9,226 bases of DNA from DASRVA01 sp050732935. Lineage in GTDB: Bacteria; Gemmatimonadota; Gemmatimonadetes; JACCXV01; JAHWKZ01. Every line of letters begins with the position of its first letter. Within the stretch, counting starts at the first letter, position 1. The stretch is from positions 1 to 9,226 of the forward strand of contig JBOHRW010000075.1 in assembly GCA_050732935.1 (NCBI GenBank). Reading direction: 5' to 3'. Position numbers and translations under genes: made by a program. Shown here piece after piece: positions 6,005 through 9,226 of this stretch. The notes under the pieces are model-generated. The model saw only the letters and a list, made by a program, of their open reading frames with translations. It was not told the origin of the DNA and did not search any database.

Positions 6005-7120
6005 ATGAGCGAGGTACGGGTACTGGTCGGCACCCGCAAGGGCGCGTTCGTGCTCGCGTCGGACGAACAGCGCAAGAAGTGGAACGTGAGCGGCCCCATC
6101 TTCGCGGGATGGGAGATCTACCACCTCAAGGGCTCCCCGGCCGATCCGGACCGCCTCTACGCGTCGCAGTCCACCGGCTGGTTCGGACAGCTGATCCAAC
6201 GCTCTGACGACGGGGGCCAGACGTGGGAGCCGATGGGCAACGAGTTCGCGTACGACGGCGAACCGGGCACCCACCTGTGGTATGACGGCACGCCGCATCC
6301 GTGGGAGTTCGCGAGGGTCTGGCATCTCGAACCTTCGCTGACGGACCCGGACACGATCTACGCCGGGGTCGAAGACGCCGCCCTGTTCCGCTCGGGCGAT
6401 GGCGGGAAGAGCTGGCAGGAGCTTCCCGGGCTGCGCGGCCACGAGTCCGGCCCCTCCTGGCAGCCCGGCGCCGGCGGGCTCTGCCTGCACACGATCCTCC
6501 TGGATCCGAGCGATCCCCACCGGATCTTCATCGCCATCTCGGCCGCTGGCGTGTTCCGGACCGACGACGCAGGCAAGACGTGGCGGCCGGTGAACAAGGG
6601 TCTCCGGTCCGAAGGCCTCCCCGACCCGGATGCCGAGGTCGGGCACTGCGTTCACCGCATCGCGATGCACCCATCGCGTCCGGATGTCTTGTTCATGCAG
6701 AAGCACTGGGACGTCATGCGCAGCGACGACGCCGGCGAGACGTGGCAGGAGGTCAGCGGCAACCTGCCGAGCGACTTCGGGTTCCCCATCCATGTCCACG
6801 CGCACGAGCCGGACACCATCTACGTCGTCCCGATCAAGAGCGACTCGGAGCACTATCCACCCGAAGGAAAGTTGCGTGTCTACCGCAGCCGGGCGGGCGG
6901 GGACGAGTGGGAGGCGCTCACGAAAGGTCTACCGCAGAGCGACTGCTATGTCAACGTGTTGCGCGACGCGATGGCCGTCGACTCGCTCGATGCGTGCGGC
7001 GTGTACTTCGGCACCACCGGCGGGCAGGTGTACGTGTCGGCCGACGCTGGGGACAGCTGGGCCCCCATCGTCCGGGATCTCCCGGCCGTGCTGTCGGTCG
7101 AGGTCCAGACCCTGTCATGA
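6005..7120 (+). CDS. BNR/Asp-box repeat beta-propeller protein (sialidase/Vps10-like fold)
   Basis: A 371-residue protein built from six repeats, each ending in an Asp-box (S/T-x-D-x-G-x-x-W): SDDGGQTW (67-74), SGDGGKSW (130-137), TDDAGKTW (186-193), SDDAGETW (240-247), a degenerate SRAGGDEW (295-302), and SADAGDSW (345-352). Spacing of roughly 43-63 residues implies a six-bladed beta-propeller. The N-terminus VRVLVGTRKGAFVLASDEQR starts the first blade, and no signal peptide is visible, so it is probably cytosolic. Such proteins are often labelled exo-alpha-sialidase or glycosyl hydrolase. I see no sialidase arginine triad that I could assign, so enzymatic activity is not supported; a binding or scaffold role is equally possible. 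The stop codon overlaps the next ATG by ATGA, coupling it tightly to the MoaD/ThiS-like gene. Confidence 0.9.
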   Translation: MSEVRVLVGTRKGAFVLASDEQRKKWNVSGPIFAGWEIYHLKGSPADPDRLYASQSTGWFGQLIQRSDDGGQTWEPMGNEFAYDGEPGTHLWYDGTPHPWEFARVWHLEPSLTDPDTIYAGVEDAALFRSGDGGKSWQELPGLRGHESGPSWQPGAGGLCLHTILLDPSDPHRIFIAISAAGVFRTDDAGKTWRPVNKGLRSEGLPDPDAEVGHCVHRIAMHPSRPDVLFMQKHWDVMRSDDAGETWQEVSGNLPSDFGFPIHVHAHEPDTIYVVPIKSDSEHYPPEGKLRVYRSRAGGDEWEALTKGLPQSDCYVNVLRDAMAVDSLDACGVYFGTTGGQVYVSADAGDSWAPIVRDLPAVLSVEVQTLS

Positions 7121-7413
7121 TCCGAGTTGTTCTCCCCGCTCACCTGAGGACGCTGGCGCACGTCGAGGGCGAGGTCGAGCTCGACGTCGACGGTCAGGCC
7201 ACACAGCGGGCGGTCCTGGACGCGCTCGAGGCCCGATATCCGATGCTGCGCGGGACGATCCGCGACCACACCACCCAACAACGCCGGGCCTTCGTGAGGT
7301 TCTTCGCCTGCGAGCGAGACCTGTCTCACGATTCTCCGGATGCCCGACTTCCCGACTCTGTGGCCACGGGAGCCGAACCTTTTCTCGTCGTGGGAGCCAT
7401 GGCCGGCGGGTAG
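7117..7413 (+). CDS. MoaD/ThiS-family ubiquitin-fold protein with terminal Gly-Gly
   Basis: A 98-residue protein of the beta-grasp MoaD/ThiS family. It starts with a strand MIRVVLPAHLRTLA, followed by VELDVDGQATQRAVLDALEA (20-39), the family's loop and helix, then a tail PFLVVGAMAGG (88-98). The final residues are Gly97-Gly98. In MoaD, ThiS, Urm1 and SAMP proteins that C-terminus is adenylylated by an E1-like enzyme (MoeB/ThiF) and then carries sulfur as a thiocarboxylate or is joined to lysines. The ATG at 7117 overlaps the propeller stop (ATGA). No molybdopterin or thiazole gene and no E1-like gene is nearby, so a housekeeping moaD or thiS is unlikely. The upstream in-frame extension, back to 6301, is a shadow of the propeller gene. 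The second reductase starts 47 nt later. Confidence 0.88.
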   Translation: MIRVVLPAHLRTLAHVEGEVELDVDGQATQRAVLDALEARYPMLRGTIRDHTTQQRRAFVRFFACERDLSHDSPDARLPDSVATGAEPFLVVGAMAGG

Positions 7414-7460
7414 TGTAAGACCGTAGTTGTCATCAAGACGGAAACCGAGGAGAACCGACG

Positions 7461-8396
7461 ATGAACCACCGCCGAATCGGGTCGCTCAGCGTGTCGGAAG
7501 TCGGCCTCGGCTGCAACAACTTCGGCCGGCGGCTGAACCCCACCGAGACCGCGGGCGTCGTCAAGGCGGCGCTGGACCAGGGCATCAACTTCTTCGACAC
7601 GGCCGACATCTATGGACAGGGTCAGAGCGAGGAGTTCCTCAGCCGGGCCCTGGGGTCGGACCGCGACGGGGTGGTGATCGCCACCAAGTTTGGCAGTGAG
7701 ATGGAGGGCCAGGGGAAGGGCGCGAGCCCGGCCTACATCCACCACGCCGTCGAGGAGAGCCTGCGTCGACTGAGAACGGATCGGATCGACCTGTACCAGC
7801 TCCACGAGCCCGATCCAACCGTGCCGATCGAAGACACGCTGGGCGCGCTCGACGAGCTGGTCCAGGCCGGAAAGGTGCGGGAGATCGGGGCCTCGAACTT
7901 CTCGGTCGCTCAGCTCCGGGACGCGGAGGCGGCCGTGCAAGGCGACGCCGCGCGCTTCGTCAGCGTCCAGAACGAGTACAGCCTGCTCCATCGCGAGCCC
8001 GAGGAGGGGGTGCTGGACGAATGTGAGCGGCAGGGGCTCGCCTTCCTTCCCTACTTCCCGCTGAAGAGCGGCCTCCTGACCGGCAAGTATCGCCAGGGCG
8101 AGCCACCCCCCGCGGGAGCCCGGATAAGCGAGAGCGGGGGGATGGCGAATCTTCTGAGTGAGCAGAACCTCGCCATCGTCGAGGAGTTGATCCGGTTCGC
8201 CAAGGCGAGGGGGCGGACGATCCTGGAGCTCGCCTTCTCCTGGCTCCTCGCGCGTCCGACCGTCGCGTCGGTGATCGCGGGGGCGACGTCACCGACACAA
8301 GTCGAGGCCAACGCGGCCGCCGTCGGGTGGCGGCTCACAGAGGAGGAGCTGGCCGAGGTGGATGCCATCACGATCCAGGGAGAGAAGACGCGATAG
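7461..8396 (+). CDS. Aldo/keto reductase, second copy of the family
   Basis: A 311-residue (beta/alpha)8-barrel NAD(P)H-dependent aldo/keto reductase. The tetrad is complete: Asp46 and Tyr51 in FDTADIYG, Lys76 in IATKFG, and His115 in LYQLHEPDP. Other marks are GASNFSVAQL (143-152), PLKSGLLTGKY (200-210), and the phosphate-binding VIAGATSPTQVEANA (271-285). The ATG at 7461 follows GAGGAG (7447-7452) with 8 nt spacing. An overlapping ATG at 7427 is in a different frame. Compared with the reductase at 2857, it is 17 residues shorter and differs in most loops, with the same tetrad. It probably shares a transcript with the propeller and MoaD-like genes. Substrate unknown. Its TAG stop (8394-8396) overlaps a strong SD-like AGGAGG. 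Confidence 0.93.
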   Translation: MNHRRIGSLSVSEVGLGCNNFGRRLNPTETAGVVKAALDQGINFFDTADIYGQGQSEEFLSRALGSDRDGVVIATKFGSEMEGQGKGASPAYIHHAVEESLRRLRTDRIDLYQLHEPDPTVPIEDTLGALDELVQAGKVREIGASNFSVAQLRDAEAAVQGDAARFVSVQNEYSLLHREPEEGVLDECERQGLAFLPYFPLKSGLLTGKYRQGEPPPAGARISESGGMANLLSEQNLAIVEELIRFAKARGRTILELAFSWLLARPTVASVIAGATSPTQVEANAAAVGWRLTEEELAEVDAITIQGEKTR

Positions 8397-8516
8397 GAGG
8401 AGAGGCTCCTTGGGGTCCAGAGTGAGAGCGGGAATCCCGGGTCTTGCACCGCTGCTGTCACTTCTGATCGCTCATCCGCGCCCCGTAGCGCACCACCACG
8501 GTCGAGCGCGTGCGCC
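8395..8516 (+). other. Gap with strong SD and signal-peptide-like frame, out of phase with the next gene
   Basis: AGGAGG (8395-8400) is followed, 9 nt later, by TTG at 8410, and GTG occurs in the same frame at 8422. From TTG the frame reads MGSRVRAGIPGLAPLLSLLI, then a polar stretch with AHHHGRARA: a basic n-region, a hydrophobic core and a small-residue end, like a Sec signal peptide. That frame then degenerates and stops at 8673, whereas the good coding frame begins at 8517 in another phase. A stem AGGAG/CTCCT (8398-8410) overlaps the SD. Confidence 0.4.
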
Positions 8517-9226
8517 ATGCCTCAGTTCAGCATTTCCGGAGACGAAGACTCGGTCACCTATTCGTGGGACAACAGCTTCCAGATCCGAACCGGCGACACC
8601 CTGCATCTCCGAGTCGTGGAGATCAACGTTTCCTCGGAGCCGATGGCTCCTGAGCTTGCCTGTGACATTGTAGTCGAGACCGAACTCGAGCTCGCCCCGT
8701 CGGGAAAGCACTGCTCCGTCAGCCCAGGCCTTCTCGCGCCGGGAGATTCGGCGTGGACATGGTCGACCACTGTCGTAAGGTCGCCTCCGGGGGAATACGC
8801 GTTTGCCTGGGGCGCTGGGGGGCTGACCAGCCCGGGCACAATCCAGATTCTGGAGGCGTCCCCGGAGTCGGGGCGACGGACCTGGCTGCAGGGGAGGATT
8901 CCTTTTGTCCTGGAGCTGGTCGGTGAAGAGGCGTCTCTTCATTCCGCCAGGGATATCGAGATGGTGGCACAAGGCGCGCTGTGGGAAGGGGCCCGGCGAG
9001 CCGTTGTCTTTCGTGTGGACGAAGCTGCTGCCGAGCGAATGAAGAGGTTCACACCCGTTCTTCGGTTGACGTTCGACTTCAACGCGAACGGTGAGATGAA
9101 GTTCAGCAGATGTTGGGAAGGAACAGACTCGACTTCCCTGTTGAGTCATCTATGTGGCGATGTTTCACGCGGATCCTTCGGCTCGGATTTGACGCTGGGC
9201 GCCAGAATCCACCATCTGTTGCTGAG
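8517..9226 (+). CDS. Unrecognised beta-rich protein, N-terminal 236 residues (runs off the window)
   Basis: The frame is open from 8397 to the end of the window, and ATG 8517 is its first possible start; no stop is seen. I recognise no family. Residues 1-112 look like an immunoglobulin-like or cupredoxin-like beta domain: FQIRTGDTLHLRVVEINVSS (21-40), LLAPGDSAWTW (72-82), PPGEYAFAW (90-98). A second region, 120-236, contains RIPFVLELVGEEA and VLRLTFDFNANG. Four cysteines (49, 66, 199, 213) fit disulfides in an exported protein. No SD precedes ATG 8517, but a good SD and a signal-peptide-like sequence lie upstream in another phase, so the true gene may be frameshifted. G+C drops to about 50% near 9061-9180. 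Whether it continues to a further domain cannot be seen. Confidence 0.68.
   Translation, partial: MPQFSISGDEDSVTYSWDNSFQIRTGDTLHLRVVEINVSSEPMAPELACDIVVETELELAPSGKHCSVSPGLLAPGDSAWTWSTTVVRSPPGEYAFAWGAGGLTSPGTIQILEASPESGRRTWLQGRIPFVLELVGEEASLHSARDIEMVAQGALWEGARRAVVFRVDEAAAERMKRFTPVLRLTFDFNANGEMKFSRCWEGTDSTSLLSHLCGDVSRGSFGSDLTLGARIHHLLL

Noticed and set aside
5588..6853. 421-codon minus-strand frame
   Set aside because: It overlaps the well-supported DUF1428 and propeller genes, and its composition is that of a shadow.
1..9226. tRNA, rRNA, CRISPR, IS or phage elements
   Set aside because: No cloverleaf, regular direct-repeat array, transposase motif or terminal inverted repeat was found by eye.

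Overview
The window is GC-rich (individual lines reach 70-80% G+C) and codes densely on one strand: all eleven or twelve genes I support read left to right. Most starts have good Shine-Dalgarno (SD) sequences. Gene content (SnoaL-fused ECF sigma factor, PhnB, DUF899, DUF1428, aldo/keto reductases, BNR propeller plus MoaD/ThiS) suggests a high-GC free-living soil or sediment bacterium such as Actinomycetota, Chloroflexota, Rokubacteria/Methylomirabilota or a proteobacterium. No gene fixes the phylum, and I see no rRNA, tRNA, IS element, phage gene or CRISPR array.

Layout. (1) 1-398: C-terminal end of an FAD-linked oxidoreductase with a berberine-bridge (BBE) tail. (2) 435-1651: a PhnB-like VOC protein followed 14 nt later by a DUF899 thioredoxin-like protein. 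(3) 1731-2795: an ECF sigma factor with a C-terminal SnoaL/NTF2-like domain, possibly on a leaderless promoter. (4) 2857-5415: an aldo/keto reductase, a 67-residue protein that probably starts at TTG, and an MFS transporter. (5) 5416-5608: the longest clearly untranslated gap. (6) 5609-8396: a DUF1428 protein, a six-Asp-box beta-propeller, a MoaD/ThiS-like protein ending in Gly-Gly that overlaps the propeller gene by ATGA, and a second aldo/keto reductase. (7) 8397-9226: a region of lower G+C with an open frame that runs off the right edge. It encodes an unrecognised beta-rich protein with four cysteines; a signal-peptide-like sequence precedes it in another frame.

How the genes may work together. 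PhnB, DUF899 and DUF1428 are small single-domain families that, from general knowledge, often lie near ECF sigma factors with SnoaL-type extensions. With the reductases and transporter, the set resembles a small-molecule or oxidative stress response, with the sigma factor as candidate regulator. That is inference, because the inducer and substrates cannot be read from the sequence. The most unusual unit is the propeller gene translationally overlapped with a Gly-Gly-ending ubiquitin-fold protein.
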